A stretch of 64,000 nt of DNA from Rhodococcus sp. SGAir0479 (GCF_005484805.1 NZ_CP039432.1:2170001-2234000), one strand, 5' to 3'. Positions 52,924 to 62,226 are shown, counted from the stretch's first letter. Numbers and translations are program-made. The notes: generated from the letters alone by a model not told the origin.

Positions 52924-54213
52924 CTACCCCCAGCTGGCCTGGGCGCCCAGACTCTGCTTGTCGATCCGCTCGAGCCGGCTCTCGGTGCACGACGCGATCT
53001 GGTCGACGATCACCCGCATCCGCGCCGCGTCGTCACCGGCCGCTTCCCACGCGGGCAGGAACAGCGGGTCCAACCCGGCCGGGGCGGTCCGCAGCAGCCA
53101 CTCGGCCACCCGGTGCACGCGGTCACGCTGGCGGTCCTGCCGGTTGCGGTGCCCGGCGTCGGACATCACGTAGTGCAGGGCCACCGTCTTGAGCAGCGCC
53201 ACCTCGGCCGCCACGACGGGCGGCACCTCGAGGTCGGCCTGGTACCGCGCCAGTGGCCCCGGCCCGGTCACCGCGCGGGTCCCGCTGACCGCGGCGGACG
53301 CGAACCGTCCCACCAGCTCGCTCGTGAGATTCTTCAGTGCCACCGCACTGGACAGCGCGCCGTCGTAGTCGCCCACCGCCGCGACGACCGGGAGCCGGGA
53401 CAACCGCTGGGCCGCCTCCCCCAACTCGTCGACCACGAGACCCGGGAACTGGGAGGCGCCCAGCTCGGCCAGCGCCCGCACCTCGACGGCGTCCCCCAGC
53501 ACCCGCAGGTCGATGCGGCCGGCGATCACCCCGTCCTCGACGTCGTGCACCGAGTACGCGACGTCGTCCGCCCAGTCCATCACCTGCGCTTCCAGACACT
53601 TGCGCCCCGCCGGTGCGCCGTCCCGCACCCATGCGAGCACGTCGGCGTCGTCGTCGTAGGCGCCGAACTTCGCGCCCGGCGTGGGCCGCGTCCACGGGTA
53701 CTTGACGGCCGCGTCGAGCGACGCGCGCGTCAGGTTGAGCCCGACACTGCGGCCCTCCGGGTCGAGGATCTTGGGCTCGAGGCTGGTGAGGATGCGCAGG
53801 TTCTGTGCGTTGCCCTCGAAGCCGCCGCACGTCGCGGCCACCTCGTCGAGGGCCCGCTCCCCGTTGTGGCCGTACGGCGGGTGCCCGATGTCGTGGGCCA
53901 GCCCGGCGAGGTCCACGAGGTCCGGGTCCAGGCCCAGCCCGTCCGCGATGCCGCGGCCGATCTGGGCGACCTCGATCGAGTGCGTCAACCGGGTACGCGG
54001 GGTGTCGCCGTCGCGCGGACCGACCACCTGCGTCTTGTCGGCGAGACGACGCAGCGCGGCAGAGTGCTGCACACGGGCCCGGTCGCGCGCGAACGCCGAG
54101 CGGTGCTGCGACGCCTCCGCGGCGGGCACGAGCCCGGCCGTCTTGGGCGCCTCCGGCACGCGCCGTTCCAGATCGTGCGCGGTGTAGACCGCGCGTTCGG
54201 CGGGATCGGTCAC
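52924..54213 (-). CDS. dgt: Deoxyguanosinetriphosphate triphosphohydrolase-like protein
   Basis: Protein of 429 residues, GTG start overlapping the ydcF stop by GTGA (54210-54213). HD-domain enzyme that splits dNTPs to deoxynucleoside and triphosphate. The metal ligands are His78 ([15 protein letters not shown]), His107-Asp108 in [18 protein letters not shown] and the late Asp in [17 protein letters not shown]. The short internal region after residue 150 is typical of the dGTPase-like subgroup without the Escherichia extension. Next to dnaG it may tune dNTP supply or limit foreign DNA. Confidence 0.95.
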   Translation of the reverse strand: MTDPAERAVYTAHDLERRVPEAPKTAGLVPAAEASQHRSAFARDRARVQHSAALRRLADKTQVVGPRDGDTPRTRLTHSIEVAQIGRGIADGLGLDPDLVDLAGLAHDIGHPPYGHNGERALDEVAATCGGFEGNAQNLRILTSLEPKILDPEGRSVGLNLTRASLDAAVKYPWTRPTPGAKFGAYDDDADVLAWVRDGAPAGRKCLEAQVMDWADDVAYSVHDVEDGVIAGRIDLRVLGDAVEVRALAELGASQFPGLVVDELGEAAQRLSRLPVVAAVGDYDGALSSAVALKNLTSELVGRFASAAVSGTRAVTGPGPLARYQADLEVPPVVAAEVALLKTVALHYVMSDAGHRNRQDRQRDRVHRVAEWLLRTAPAGLDPLFLPAWEAAGDDAARMRVIVDQIASCTESRLERIDKQSLGAQASWG

Positions 54214-54905
54214 TGGCCCGCCGTGTACTGGAAGTCCGACGAGAAGTGGGTCAGCTGATACCACAGCAGAGCGCCTGTCTCCCGGGTGATTCCGTGCAGC
54301 TGTGATTCCCGGGTGATCACCGCGGGGCCCTGCCGGGTGGGGGCGGTCCACGCGTCGAGGCCCGCGTCCCGCGCCATCGTGCGGGTGCGCAGCGAATGCC
54401 ACGGATCGCTGACCAGGACCGCCGAGTGCAGGCCGCGGTTGTGCATCTCGCGGCTGACCGCCTCGACGCTCAACAGCGTGTCCGAGCCTTCCTCGACCGC
54501 GACGATCGCCGCGCCGGGCACGCCCTGGTCGATCAGGAAGTTCCGGCCCGACGCCGCCTCGGTGTACTCGTCACCGTCCTGCTTGCCGCCGACGGTGACG
54601 ATGGTGGACGCCACCCCCTGCTCGTACAGTCGGCGCGCCTGTTCCAAACGCGACTCGAACACCGAGGACGGGGTGCCGTCGTACTGCGCCGCCCCCAGCA
54701 CGACGATCGCGTCCGCGGCGGTGGTGTCGTCGATGCGCGCCACCTGCCACACCCGGACGGCCGTGCCACCGACGAGCACGATTCCCATGAGAACGGCCCC
54801 GACGACGAGGCGGGTGACCCAACGCCCCACCGTGGCGCCGAGGGAGCGGCGCGGGGCGGGCGGCGGAGACACCTCCGGCGGGTCGTAGCTGGGCGCGGAA
54901 TTCAC
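54210..54905 (-). CDS. YdcF/SanA-family DUF218 membrane protein
   Basis: Protein of 231 residues, GTG start at 54905. One N-terminal membrane helix (residues 31-52, [21 protein letters not shown]) anchors a DUF218 domain outside the membrane: [27 protein letters not shown] near 64-90, [18 protein letters not shown] near 103 and [20 protein letters not shown] near 163. Relatives YdcF and SanA bind nucleotide-sugar or affect vancomycin tolerance and lipopolysaccharide flow in Gram-negatives; the actinobacterial role is unknown. It leads the ydcF-dgt-dnaG set and diverges from the TPM-domain gene. Confidence 0.9.
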   Translation of the reverse strand: MNSAPSYDPPEVSPPPAPRRSLGATVGRWVTRLVVGAVLMGIVLVGGTAVRVWQVARIDDTTAADAIVVLGAAQYDGTPSSVFESRLEQARRLYEQGVASTIVTVGGKQDGDEYTEAASGRNFLIDQGVPGAAIVAVEEGSDTLLSVEAVSREMHNRGLHSAVLVSDPWHSLRTRTMARDAGLDAWTAPTRQGPAVITRESQLHGITRETGALLWYQLTHFSSDFQYTAGQ

Positions 54906-54973
54906 TCCCCGATTCTGCCAGTCGGCTCCGGCGGCCGCCGATGGCGACGCGCCACACCCGATAGATTCGTCTC

Positions 54974-57028
54974 ATGGTCCAGGCCCAGTCGCGTCCGCTC
55001 TCCCGCCGCGGTGCTCCGCGCCGCACGTCGGCCCTCGCGGCCGTCGGCGTCTTCCTCGCGCTGCTGACACTCACGCTGTCCCCCACCGCGTCGGCCGAGG
55101 CGCCGGTGCGGTTGCCCGATCACATCACCGACCTGTCCGGGGTTCTCGATCCGGGACAGCGGTCCGACGTGCAGAACGCACTCGACACCCTCTACGACGA
55201 ACATCGGGTGTCGCTGTGGGTGGTCTACGTCGCCGACTTCGACGGGCTGTCCCGCGAGGCATGGGCCGAGCGGACCGCCGCCGCCAGCGATCTCGGCAAC
55301 AAGGACGCACTGCTCGCGGTGGCGACGACGGACCGGGACTTCCAGCTCGACGTCCCCCAGGCACTGTCGGAGATCACCGACTCCGAGATCCGGTCGATCA
55401 ACGACGGTTCGGTGCAACCCGCCCTGCGCGAGCAGGATTGGGCCGGAGCCGCGATCGCCGCGGCCGGCGGGCTCGGTGATGCGATGTCCCCGTCGCACAC
55501 GTCGTGGAAGGTTCTCGGGGTCGGCGTCGGCGTGGTCGCCGTCGCGGGCGTCGGCCTGATCGTCTACTCGCGCCGCAAGCGGACCCGGCAACTCGAGCAG
55601 TCCGTGGCCGCCGCCCGACAGGTCGACCCCACCGACGCCACCGCGCTCGCGGCGCTGCCCGTGCCCGCCCTCGACGCGCTCGCCGAGGATGCGCTCGTCG
55701 AGATGGACAACGCGATCCGCACCAGCGAGGAGGAACTCGCGCTGGCGGTCGGCGAATTCGGCCCCGACGCGACCGCGCCGTTCACCGCGGCGTTCGACAA
55801 GGCCCGCGCCACGCTGGCGTCCGCGTTCACGATCCGGCAGCGTCTCGACGACGACATCCCCGAGACGCCCGAGCAGCAGCGGCAGATGCTGGTCGAGCTC
55901 GTCACGACCTGCGAGCGCGCCGACCGGGAACTCAATGCCCGTGTCACGGAGTTCGACTCGATGCGCGACCTGCTTCTCGACGCCCCGGCCCGGCTCGACG
56001 CCCTCACCCAGGCCGTCGTCGCCCTCACGGTCCGGGTACCGGCCGCCGAGACCACGCTCGCCGCCCTCGACGACCGGTTTCCCGCCTCGGCGCTGGCGAC
56101 CGTGCGCGACAACCCACGCATGGCACGCGAGCGAATCACGTTCGCGGAGGAGAACATCGAGGCCGGACGCGAGGCGGTGGCGCTGCCGGCCGGCAAGCAG
56201 GGGCCGGCGGTGATCGCGATCCGCGCCGCCGAGGGGGCGCTCGACCAGGCCCGTCAGCTGCTCGACGCCGTCGACCGCGCCGACACCGACATCCGGCACG
56301 CGATCGCGACCCTGCCGGCGGCGATGGCGGACGTGCAGGAGGGCATCACGGCCGCGGACGCGTTCGCCGCGAAGGGCGGACCGCAGCTCGCGGAAGCGAA
56401 GGCCGCCGCGGAGGCCGCGCTGCAGCACGCGCGGGCCGCAGCGGACACCGATCCGCTGGGCAGCTTCACCAAGATCGTCGAGGCCGATGCCCGGCTCGAC
56501 GCCGTCCTGGCGCAGGCGCAGGAGGCGACCCGACAGGCCGAGCGGGCGCGAGCGCGCCTGGACCAGGACCTCACGGCGGCGAAGTCCCAAGTGAGCGCCG
56601 CCGCCGACTTCATCTCCACGCGGCGCGGCGCCGTCGGGGCCGAGGCCCGCACCCGACTGTCGGAGGCCCAGCGACATCTCGGGACGGCGCAGCAACTCGC
56701 CGACGCGGACCCGTCGACGGCACTGCAGCACGCCCGCTCCGCGACCGAACTCGCCTCCCGCGCGCTCTGGTCCGCGCAGGCCGACGTCAACCGCTACCGG
56801 GACGACCAGCGCCCACCGACCGGTGGCGTCTCGGGCGGCGGCGGCAACGCGGCCGGCGCCATCCTCGGCGGCATCCTCATCGACAGCATACTGCGCGGCG
56901 GGTTCGGCGGCCGCGGCGGCAGCTGGGGTGGCCGCGGGGGCGGCGGCTGGGGCGGACCGGGCCCCGGATCGTTCGGCGGCCCCAGCAGTTCGGGCCGGAT
57001 CGGCCGCGGCGGCGGCGGCCGCTTCTAG
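54974..57028 (+). CDS. TPM-domain protein with coiled coil and Gly-rich tail
   Basis: Protein of 684 residues. A signal peptide or anchor (residues 18-41, ending ASA-E) precedes the TPM domain (46-160): LPDHITDLSGVLDPGQRSDVQNALDTLYDEHRVSLWVVYVADFDG, with LLAVATTDRDFQLDV. A membrane helix follows at about 178-197 (VLGVGVGVVAVAGVGLIVYS), then 400 residues of cytoplasmic Ala/Arg/Glu-rich coiled coil (DARLDAVLAQAQEATRQAERARARLDQ), and finally a GGRGGSWGGRGGGGWGG tail. It matches Rv2345. TPM domains are also found in photosystem II assembly phosphatase TLP18.3. Function in actinobacteria is unknown. Confidence 0.9.
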   Translation: MVQAQSRPLSRRGAPRRTSALAAVGVFLALLTLTLSPTASAEAPVRLPDHITDLSGVLDPGQRSDVQNALDTLYDEHRVSLWVVYVADFDGLSREAWAERTAAASDLGNKDALLAVATTDRDFQLDVPQALSEITDSEIRSINDGSVQPALREQDWAGAAIAAAGGLGDAMSPSHTSWKVLGVGVGVVAVAGVGLIVYSRRKRTRQLEQSVAAARQVDPTDATALAALPVPALDALAEDALVEMDNAIRTSEEELALAVGEFGPDATAPFTAAFDKARATLASAFTIRQRLDDDIPETPEQQRQMLVELVTTCERADRELNARVTEFDSMRDLLLDAPARLDALTQAVVALTVRVPAAETTLAALDDRFPASALATVRDNPRMARERITFAEENIEAGREAVALPAGKQGPAVIAIRAAEGALDQARQLLDAVDRADTDIRHAIATLPAAMADVQEGITAADAFAAKGGPQLAEAKAAAEAALQHARAAADTDPLGSFTKIVEADARLDAVLAQAQEATRQAERARARLDQDLTAAKSQVSAAADFISTRRGAVGAEARTRLSEAQRHLGTAQQLADADPSTALQHARSATELASRALWSAQADVNRYRDDQRPPTGGVSGGGGNAAGAILGGILIDSILRGGFGGRGGSWGGRGGGGWGGPGPGSFGGPSSSGRIGRGGGGRF

Positions 57029-57044
57029 AACACCCCCCGAAACG

Positions 57045-57091
57045 CCGAATGTCACATGCGTTCAGTCGAACTGAACGCATGTGACATTCGG
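57045..57091. terminator. 22-base perfect palindrome between convergent TPM and glyS genes
   Basis: Arms 57045-57066 (starting CCGAATGTCACATGCGTTCA) and 57070-57091 are exact complements with a CGA loop. It is about 50% GC, unlike the flanking 70% GC DNA, and ends eight bases before the glyS stop. It can end both convergent genes, and its form suggests a dispersed repeat. Confidence 0.8.
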
Positions 57092-57099
57092 CTGGGAAT

Positions 57100-58491
57100 T
57101 CAGGCGCCGATCAGACGCTGGGCGAGGTAGCCCTCCACCTGGTCGAGGGCGACGCGCTCCTGCGCCATGGTGTCGCGCTCGCGGATCGTCACGGCCTGGT
57201 CCTCGAGGGTGTCGAAGTCGACCGTGATGCAGAACGGCGTGCCGATCTCGTCCTGGCGACGGTAGCGGCGGCCGATCGCGCCGGCGTCGTCGAACTCGAT
57301 GTTCCAGTGCTGACGCAGCGCCGACGCGAGATCCTTCGCCTTGGGCGAGAGGTCGGCGTTGCGGCTCAGCGGGAGCACCGCGGCCTTGACCGGCGCGAGG
57401 CGACGGTCCAGGCGCAGCACCGTGCGCTTGTCGACGCCGCCCTTGGCGTTGGGCGCCTCGTCCTCGGTGTACGCGTCGACCAGGAACGCCATCAGCGAGC
57501 GGGTCAGCCCGGCCGCGGGCTCGATGACGTACGGCGTGTAGCGCTCACCCGACGTCTGGTCGAAGTAGCTCAGGTCGGTGCCCGACGCCTTGGCGTGCGT
57601 CGCCAGGTCGTAGTCGGTGCGGTTGGCGACGCCCTCGAGCTCGCCCCACTCGCTGCCCTGGAACTGGAAGCGGTACTCGATGTCGACGGTGCGCTTGGAG
57701 TAGTGCGACAGCTTCTCCTGAGCGTGCTCGAACAGGCGCAGGTTGTCCTTGTTGATGCCCAGACCCGTGTACCAGTCCATGCGGTAGTCGATCCAGTACT
57801 GGTGCCACTCCTCGTCCTCACCCGGCTTGACGAAGAACTCCATCTCCATCTGCTCGAACTCGCGGGTGCGGAAGATGAAGTTGCCGGGCGTGATCTCGTT
57901 GCGGAAGCTCTTGCCGATCTGGCCGATGCCGAACGGCGGCTTCTTGCGCGACGTGGTGAGCACGTTGGCGAAGTTCACGAAGATGCCCTGCGCGGTCTCC
58001 GGGCGCAGGTAGTGCAGGCCGGTCTCGCTGTCGACCGGGCCGAGGTAGGTCTTGAGCAGACCGGAGAACGCCTTGGGTTCGGTCCACTGGCCCTTGGTGC
58101 CGCAGTCCGGGCACACGATCTCGGTCATCGGCACGGCGTCCGGGTCGTCGAGCTTGTGCTTCTCGGCGTACGCCTCCTGCAGGTGGTCCTGGCGGTGGCG
58201 CTTGTGACAGTTGAGGCACTCGACGAGCGGGTCGGTGAACACCTCGACGTGCCCGGAGGCCTCCCACACCTGGCGGGGCAGGATGACCGAGGAGTCGAGG
58301 CCGACGACGTCCTCGCGGCTGGTGACCATGTTGCGCCACCACTGCTTCTTGATGTTCTCCTTGAGTTCCACGCCGAGCGGACCGTAGTCCCAGGCCGACT
58401 TGGTACCGCCGTAGATCTCACCGCATGGGTAGACGAGGCCCCGGCGCTTGGCGAGATTGGCGACGGTATCGATCTTGGACTTGGGTGCCAC
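57100..58491 (-). CDS. glyS: Glycyl-tRNA synthetase (alpha2 type, with zinc ribbon)
   Basis: 463 residues from the GTG at 58491, which has GGAGAG seven bases upstream and gives the length I recall for mycobacterial GlyS; an ATG at 58506 adds five residues. Class II motifs: [34 protein letters not shown], motif 2 [33 protein letters not shown], motif 3 [14 protein letters not shown] ... [16 protein letters not shown]. Unlike the M. tuberculosis enzyme as I recall it, this one keeps four zinc ligands: Cys92 and Cys95 (CLNC), Cys127 and Cys130 (CPDC). The gene diverges from smtB-zur, the zinc regulators. Confidence 0.96.
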   Translation of the reverse strand: MAPKSKIDTVANLAKRRGLVYPCGEIYGGTKSAWDYGPLGVELKENIKKQWWRNMVTSREDVVGLDSSVILPRQVWEASGHVEVFTDPLVECLNCHKRHRQDHLQEAYAEKHKLDDPDAVPMTEIVCPDCGTKGQWTEPKAFSGLLKTYLGPVDSETGLHYLRPETAQGIFVNFANVLTTSRKKPPFGIGQIGKSFRNEITPGNFIFRTREFEQMEMEFFVKPGEDEEWHQYWIDYRMDWYTGLGINKDNLRLFEHAQEKLSHYSKRTVDIEYRFQFQGSEWGELEGVANRTDYDLATHAKASGTDLSYFDQTSGERYTPYVIEPAAGLTRSLMAFLVDAYTEDEAPNAKGGVDKRTVLRLDRRLAPVKAAVLPLSRNADLSPKAKDLASALRQHWNIEFDDAGAIGRRYRRQDEIGTPFCITVDFDTLEDQAVTIRERDTMAQERVALDQVEGYLAQRLIGA

Positions 58492-58587
58492 TGGGATGCT
58501 CTCCATCTGGGTAATAGATGCGTGGTTCACGTGCGGATTTCGCCCGTCCAGCCTATCGGTAGCCGCGGCGGCGTCCCACGCGCCCGG

Positions 58588-58616
58588 TTGACATGCATAT
58601 TCGTGCATATCAAAAT
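58588..58616 (+). promoter_or_regulatory. smtB-zur promoter with direct-repeat operator in the spacer
   Basis: TTGACA (58588-58593, perfect -35), a 17-base spacer made only of TGCATAT-TCG-TGCATAT (58594-58610), then CAAAAT (58611-58616) as -10. The repeat can also be read as ATAT-N6-ATAT. A repressor bound here would cover the promoter. Both SmtB (winged-helix, ArsR family) and Zur are candidates. The 182-base stretch between glyS and smtB also holds AT-rich CAAAATGGAATTGATTTG. Confidence 0.7.
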
Positions 58617-58688
58617 GGAATTGATTTGCAATAAGGCGGTGTATCGGGCTCCGTCCGACGCCCGTCCATCGCAGGTGAGGAGCCGCAC

Positions 58689-59051
58689 GTGAGCATCGCC
58701 GACGCGGGGCACATCGAGACCGGAACGGACGGCCACGCCTGTTCCGAGGGCACCCCGGCCCCTCTGCCGGCCAAGGAGACGCTGGCCGCCGCGGGCGAGA
58801 TCCTGCGTGCGCTGGCCGCACCCGTGCGCATCGCGATCGTGCTGCAGCTGCGCGAGTCGCAGCGGTGTGTGCACGAACTGGTCGCCACCCTCGGGGTGAC
58901 CCAGCCGCTGATCAGTCAGCACCTGCGGGTCCTCAAGACCGCCGGCGTGGTGGCGGGCGAACGGAACGGACGCGAAGTGATGTACCGGCTCGTCGACGAC
59001 CACCTCGCGCACATCGTCGTCGACGCCATCGCCCACGCGGAGGAAGCATGA
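58689..59051 (+). CDS. smtB: ArsR/SmtB-family zinc-sensing repressor
   Basis: Protein of 120 residues, GTG start six bases after GAGGAG. Winged helix with recognition helix [18 protein letters not shown] at 71-88 and wing [11 protein letters not shown]. The alpha-5 metal site is complete in the SmtB arrangement: Asp103, His105, His116 and Glu119 with the same spacing (2, 11, 3) as in cyanobacterial SmtB. It overlaps zur by four bases (ATGA). In mycobacteria the pair Rv2358-Rv2359 works in series: SmtB without zinc represses zur, and zinc releases it. Confidence 0.95.
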   Translation: MSIADAGHIETGTDGHACSEGTPAPLPAKETLAAAGEILRALAAPVRIAIVLQLRESQRCVHELVATLGVTQPLISQHLRVLKTAGVVAGERNGREVMYRLVDDHLAHIVVDAIAHAEEA

Positions 59052-59485
59052 CCGAGAACGTGACGGACCCGACCGGCCGCCGCGCCCCCACCGTCGTCGG
59101 CGTGCGCTCCACCAAGCAACGCAGCGCGATCTCCGCGCTGCTCGACGAGATCAGCGAGTTCCGGTCCGCCCAGGAACTGCACGACGAGCTCCGCCGGCGC
59201 GGCGAAGGCATCGGGCTGACGACGGTGTACCGCACCCTGCAGGCACTGGCGGACGCCGGTACCGTCGACGTGCTCCGCACCGACACCGGCGAATCGGTCT
59301 ACCGTCGTTGCTCGTCCGGGCACCACCACCACCTGGTGTGCCGCGGCTGCGGATTCACCGTCGAGGTCGACGGCCCGGCCGTGGAACAGTGGTCGCAGAC
59401 CATCGCCGACGACAACGGCTTCACCGACGTCAGCCACACCCTCGAGATCTTCGGCACGTGCCGCGACTGCGCGAAGGTGCCGTGA
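59048..59485 (+). CDS. zur: Zinc uptake regulator Zur (FurB)
   Basis: Protein of 145 residues, ATG overlapping the smtB stop (59048-59051). Fur fold: N-terminal winged helix with STKQRSAISALLDEISEF and GLTTVYRTLQALADAG, then dimer domain. Structural zinc cysteines Cys98 and Cys101 (CRGCG), Cys138 and Cys141 (CRDC), and the sensor HHHHLVC at 92-98. It represses zinc uptake and zinc-free ribosomal protein genes when zinc is enough. FurB of M. tuberculosis (Rv2359) is the direct counterpart. Confidence 0.96.
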   Translation: MTENVTDPTGRRAPTVVGVRSTKQRSAISALLDEISEFRSAQELHDELRRRGEGIGLTTVYRTLQALADAGTVDVLRTDTGESVYRRCSSGHHHHLVCRGCGFTVEVDGPAVEQWSQTIADDNGFTDVSHTLEIFGTCRDCAKVP

Positions 59486-59489
59486 CGAC

Positions 59490-59897
59490 CTACGCGAGCA
59501 GCCCCTGCCGGGCGTCCTCGATGCCGGAGAGAACCAGCAGCAGCATCGTGGTCAGCGGCGCGTCGTCCAGTCCCGTCGCCGGGAAGGTGTAGCGCAGCAC
59601 GACGTCGGCGAGCTTGCCGCGGGTGATGACGCTGATCGCCCCGAACTGCGCCTGCGCGTTCCGCTCCGCCACCCGCTTGTGCAGAGTCGGCTTCAGCGTC
59701 CGGTCCCACGCCAGCACGCCGGTGAGCGAGAGCACGTCGAGCCCGTCCGCGAGCGTGACCGCGCGCAGTGAGCACAGAGCGCCGCCGTACTCGAAGCGCA
59801 GCGACCCGTCGTCGTCCGCGGTGACGGCGACGAAACCCGCGAGCGCCGTCCGCACCCGTTCCTGCAGCGCCTCGGCCGCCGACATCGCCTCGCTCAC
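59490..59897 (-). CDS. Conserved actinobacterial protein (Rv2360c position)
   Basis: About 135 residues from the GTG at 59897; a TTG at 59951 overlapping the uppS end would add 18 residues of repeat sequence and is less likely. The body reads LQERVRTALAGFVAVTADDDGSLRFEYGGALCSLRAVTLADGLDVLSLTGVLAWD and AQFGAISVITRGKLADVVLRYTFPATGLDDAPLTTMLLLVLSGI, an alpha-beta fold like YbjN/type III chaperone-like domains. It matches the place of Rv2360c. Its stop is four bases from the convergent zur. Function unknown. Confidence 0.85.
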   Translation of the reverse strand: MSEAMSAAEALQERVRTALAGFVAVTADDDGSLRFEYGGALCSLRAVTLADGLDVLSLTGVLAWDRTLKPTLHKRVAERNAQAQFGAISVITRGKLADVVLRYTFPATGLDDAPLTTMLLLVLSGIEDARQGLLA

Positions 59898-59909
59898 CGG
59901 TACTTCACC

Positions 59910-59961
59910 CCGCCACCGTGCTCGATCATTTGACTCCGCCGCTGTGCTCAATCATTTGACG
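59910..59961. repeat. 26-base tandem duplication at the end of uppS
   Basis: Units 59910-59935 and 59936-59961 (CCGCCRCYGTGCTCRATCAT plus TTGACK) agree at 22 of 26 positions. The inner unit contains the last codons and stop of uppS, so the outer unit is a duplicated copy of that stop region placed between uppS and the next gene. Confidence 0.85.
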
Positions 59962-60758
59962 CCGCCAAAGCGTCGATCACGGGACGCGTACTCGACGCAG
60001 GCCGCCCACAGGTCACGCCGGTCGAAGTCGGGAAACAGCTTCTCCTGGAACACCATCTCCGCGTAGGCGGACTGCCAGATGAGGAAGTTCGACGTGCGCT
60101 GCTCGCCGGACGGGCGGAGGAACAGGTCGACGTCGGGCATGTCCGGCTCGTCGAGGTACTTCGCGAAGCTCGCCTCGGTGATCTTCTCCGGGTCGATCTC
60201 CCCGGCTGCCACGCGACGCGCGATTTCCTTTGCCGCATCGGCGATCTCGGCGCGACCGCCGTAGTTGACGCACATCGTCAACGTCATGACGGTGTTGTCC
60301 TTGGTCAGTTCCTCGGCGATCTCGAGTTCCTTGATGACGCTGCGCCACAGCCGCGGTCGGCGACCCGCCCAGCGGACCCGCACCCCCATCGCGTGCATCT
60401 CGTCGCGGCGGCGCCGGATGACGTCGCGGTTGAAGCCCATGAGGAACTTCACCTCGTCGGGGCTGCGCTTCCAGTTCTCGGTGGAGAAGGCGTACGCGGA
60501 GAGCCACTTCACGCCGATCTCGATGCACCCGGCGACCGTGTCCATCAGCACGTCCTCGCCGCGCTCGTGGCCCGCGGTCCGGGGCAGTCCGCGGTCCTGC
60601 GCCCACCGGCCGTTGCCGTCCATGACGAGCGCCACGTGATTGGGAATCAACTCGGGCTGCAGGATGGGCGGTCGGGCTCCCGACGGGTGCGGGAAGGGCG
60701 GGCGGATCTCGCGGTCAGGCCGAGCTCGAGGTTCGCGTCGTCGAATCACGCTCCCCAT
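59952..60758 (-). CDS. uppS: Long-chain isoprenyl diphosphate synthase (decaprenyl/undecaprenyl)
   Basis: 268 residues from the ATG at 60758; a GTG at 60749 is an alternative. Both overlap the recO end. Cis-prenyltransferase motifs: [20 protein letters not shown] with Asp47, [30 protein letters not shown], and [27 protein letters not shown]. It extends farnesyl diphosphate to the C50 or C55 carrier used for peptidoglycan and arabinogalactan. The homologue Rv2361c makes decaprenyl diphosphate. The 30-residue N-terminus before IPNHVAL is basic and probably disordered. Confidence 0.96.
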   Translation of the reverse strand: MGSVIRRREPRARPDREIRPPFPHPSGARPPILQPELIPNHVALVMDGNGRWAQDRGLPRTAGHERGEDVLMDTVAGCIEIGVKWLSAYAFSTENWKRSPDEVKFLMGFNRDVIRRRRDEMHAMGVRVRWAGRRPRLWRSVIKELEIAEELTKDNTVMTLTMCVNYGGRAEIADAAKEIARRVAAGEIDPEKITEASFAKYLDEPDMPDVDLFLRPSGEQRTSNFLIWQSAYAEMVFQEKLFPDFDRRDLWAACVEYASRDRRFGGVK

Positions 60759-61530
60759 CCTGCCTGACCGCCTCACCCGCCCCGACCGCCGCATGCGGTC
60801 GGTGACGTTCGATCAACGGCAGGGTCCGCAACTGCCGTTCGAGGTGCCACTGCAGGTGTGCCGCGATCAGCCCGCTGGCCTGGCTGCGCGCGGCAGCGGT
60901 CGCGGCCTCGGTGTCCTGCCACCGGCCGTGCGCGAGCGCATCCATGAGGTCGAGGACGCCGGGCGACGGCGTCGCGGACCCCGGCGGACGGCAGTGCACG
61001 CATACCGCGCCGCCGGCGGCGACGTGGAACGCGCGGTGCGGGCCGGGCGCGGCGCAGCGCGCGCAGTCGGTGAGGGCGGGCGCCCACCCGGCGTAGCCCA
61101 TCGCCCGCAACAGGTAGGCGTCGAGGATCAGTTCGACGGGACGCGCCTGTTCCGCCACCGCGCGCAGCGCGCCGACGGTGAGCCGGTGCAGGCGCGGCAC
61201 CGGCGCCTTCTCCTCACCGGCGAGGCGCTCGGCGGTCTCGAGGATCGCGCAGGCGGTGGTGTAGCGGCCGTAGTCGTCGACGATGTCGGCACCGAACGCG
61301 TCGACCGTGTGCACCTGGGTCACGACGTCGAGGCTGCGGCCGGGATACAGCTGCACGTCGATGTGCGCGAACGGTTCGAGGCGGGCCCCGAACTTCGACT
61401 TGGTGCGGCGCACCCCCTTGGCGACCGCGCGCACCAGGCCGTACTGCCGGGTCAGCAGGGTCACGATGCGGTCGGCCTCGCCCAGCTTGTGCTGGCGCAG
61501 CACCACCGCATAGTCCCGGTACAACCTCAC
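60715..61530 (-). CDS. recO: DNA repair protein RecO
   Basis: 271 residues, GTG at 61530 overlapping the upstream stop as GTGA (61527-61530). RecO anneals single strands and loads RecA in the RecFOR pathway. N-terminal OB fold: [44 protein letters not shown]. The zinc finger is Cys156-Cys159 (CARC) and Cys177-Cys180 (CVHC). The tail ([23 protein letters not shown]) is disordered and overlaps the uppS start by 44 bases, so that stretch codes in two frames. Confidence 0.95.
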   Translation of the reverse strand: MRLYRDYAVVLRQHKLGEADRIVTLLTRQYGLVRAVAKGVRRTKSKFGARLEPFAHIDVQLYPGRSLDVVTQVHTVDAFGADIVDDYGRYTTACAILETAERLAGEEKAPVPRLHRLTVGALRAVAEQARPVELILDAYLLRAMGYAGWAPALTDCARCAAPGPHRAFHVAAGGAVCVHCRPPGSATPSPGVLDLMDALAHGRWQDTEAATAAARSQASGLIAAHLQWHLERQLRTLPLIERHRPHAAVGAGEAVRQDGERDSTTRTSSSA

Positions 61531-62087
61531 GGAGCCAGTCTCCCACGCCGCACCGACGATTCGCGGGGCCCGTCCGGGGCCGGGCCGGGCCGCGCGTGGG
61601 CGCCCGCCGCGCCGCGCCGGTACAGCGCCAGGAACACGACGGCGATCAGCGGCTGCAGGAAGTCCGCGGGGATGGCCCACACGTTCATCGGCTCGGTGTT
61701 GTCGTGCGCCGTCCACTGCACGATGTGCCCGATCCCGTCACCCCAGAAGTACACCAGCAGGACGAACACCGCCGCACTCGTCCACCCGCCGCGGTTGGCC
61801 TTCCACGCGCACGCGATGCCGGCGGCACCGATCGCGATGTCGGCCCAGCCGACCTCCCATTGGAACATCGACTGCGTGTACCCGATGCCGTCGGCGATCT
61901 CGTCCGACGTCGGTCCGATATGCCCGATTCCCCCGAAGACCGTCCACGCACCCCCACCGACCACCGCCCACAGCGCGATCAGCTCGTAGACCCGCGTCGC
62001 GGTGCGCCGATCCGGGTGCCGATCGACCGCGATGTGGGCGGCGCCGCCGAGGACCAGGACGCCCCACTGGATCAGGAAGAAGCCCAT
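61527..62087 (-). CDS. DUF6790-type membrane protein
   Basis: Protein of 186 residues, ATG at 62087 five bases after AAGGTGA. Four to five membrane helices: MGFFLIQWGVLVLGGAAHIAV, ATRVYELIALWAVVGGGAWTVFGGIGHI, WADIAIGAAGIACAWK, GWTSAAVFVLLVYFWGDGIGHIVQ and LQPLIAVVFLALYR. Recurrent GxGHI motifs (near 50 and 117) place histidines in the membrane. The C-terminus is a basic, Pro-rich tail. It leads recO and uppS in an operon with overlapping genes. In M. tuberculosis amiA2 is at this place, so the gene differs from that species. Confidence 0.75.
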   Translation of the reverse strand: MGFFLIQWGVLVLGGAAHIAVDRHPDRRTATRVYELIALWAVVGGGAWTVFGGIGHIGPTSDEIADGIGYTQSMFQWEVGWADIAIGAAGIACAWKANRGGWTSAAVFVLLVYFWGDGIGHIVQWTAHDNTEPMNVWAIPADFLQPLIAVVFLALYRRGAAGAHARPGPAPDGPRESSVRRGRLAP

Positions 62088-62171
62088 GACATCACCTTCT
62101 CGCCGCGAGAGGCCGGTCCGTGCCGGGATTCGATCGTCGCACGCGCCATCGGGCTCCCACCCCGGAAACGA

Positions 62172-62206
62172 CCGTGCCGCTCCCCCGGACGGGAGGAGCG
62201 GCACGG
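62172..62206 (-). terminator. Hairpin after era
   Basis: CCGTGCCGCTCC (62172-62183) and GGAGCGGCACGG (62195-62206) form a perfect 12-base stem, 20 bases beyond the era stop on the minus strand. On that strand it is followed by TCGTTT, a short T-rich end. Confidence 0.7.
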
Positions 62207-62226
62207 ACCGGGCGCGGGACGGAGTC

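Noticed and set aside
58492-58688. T-box leader for glyS
   Set aside because: The 182-base region lacks a T-box sequence and specifier hairpin; it is filled by the smtB promoter and AT-rich operator candidates.
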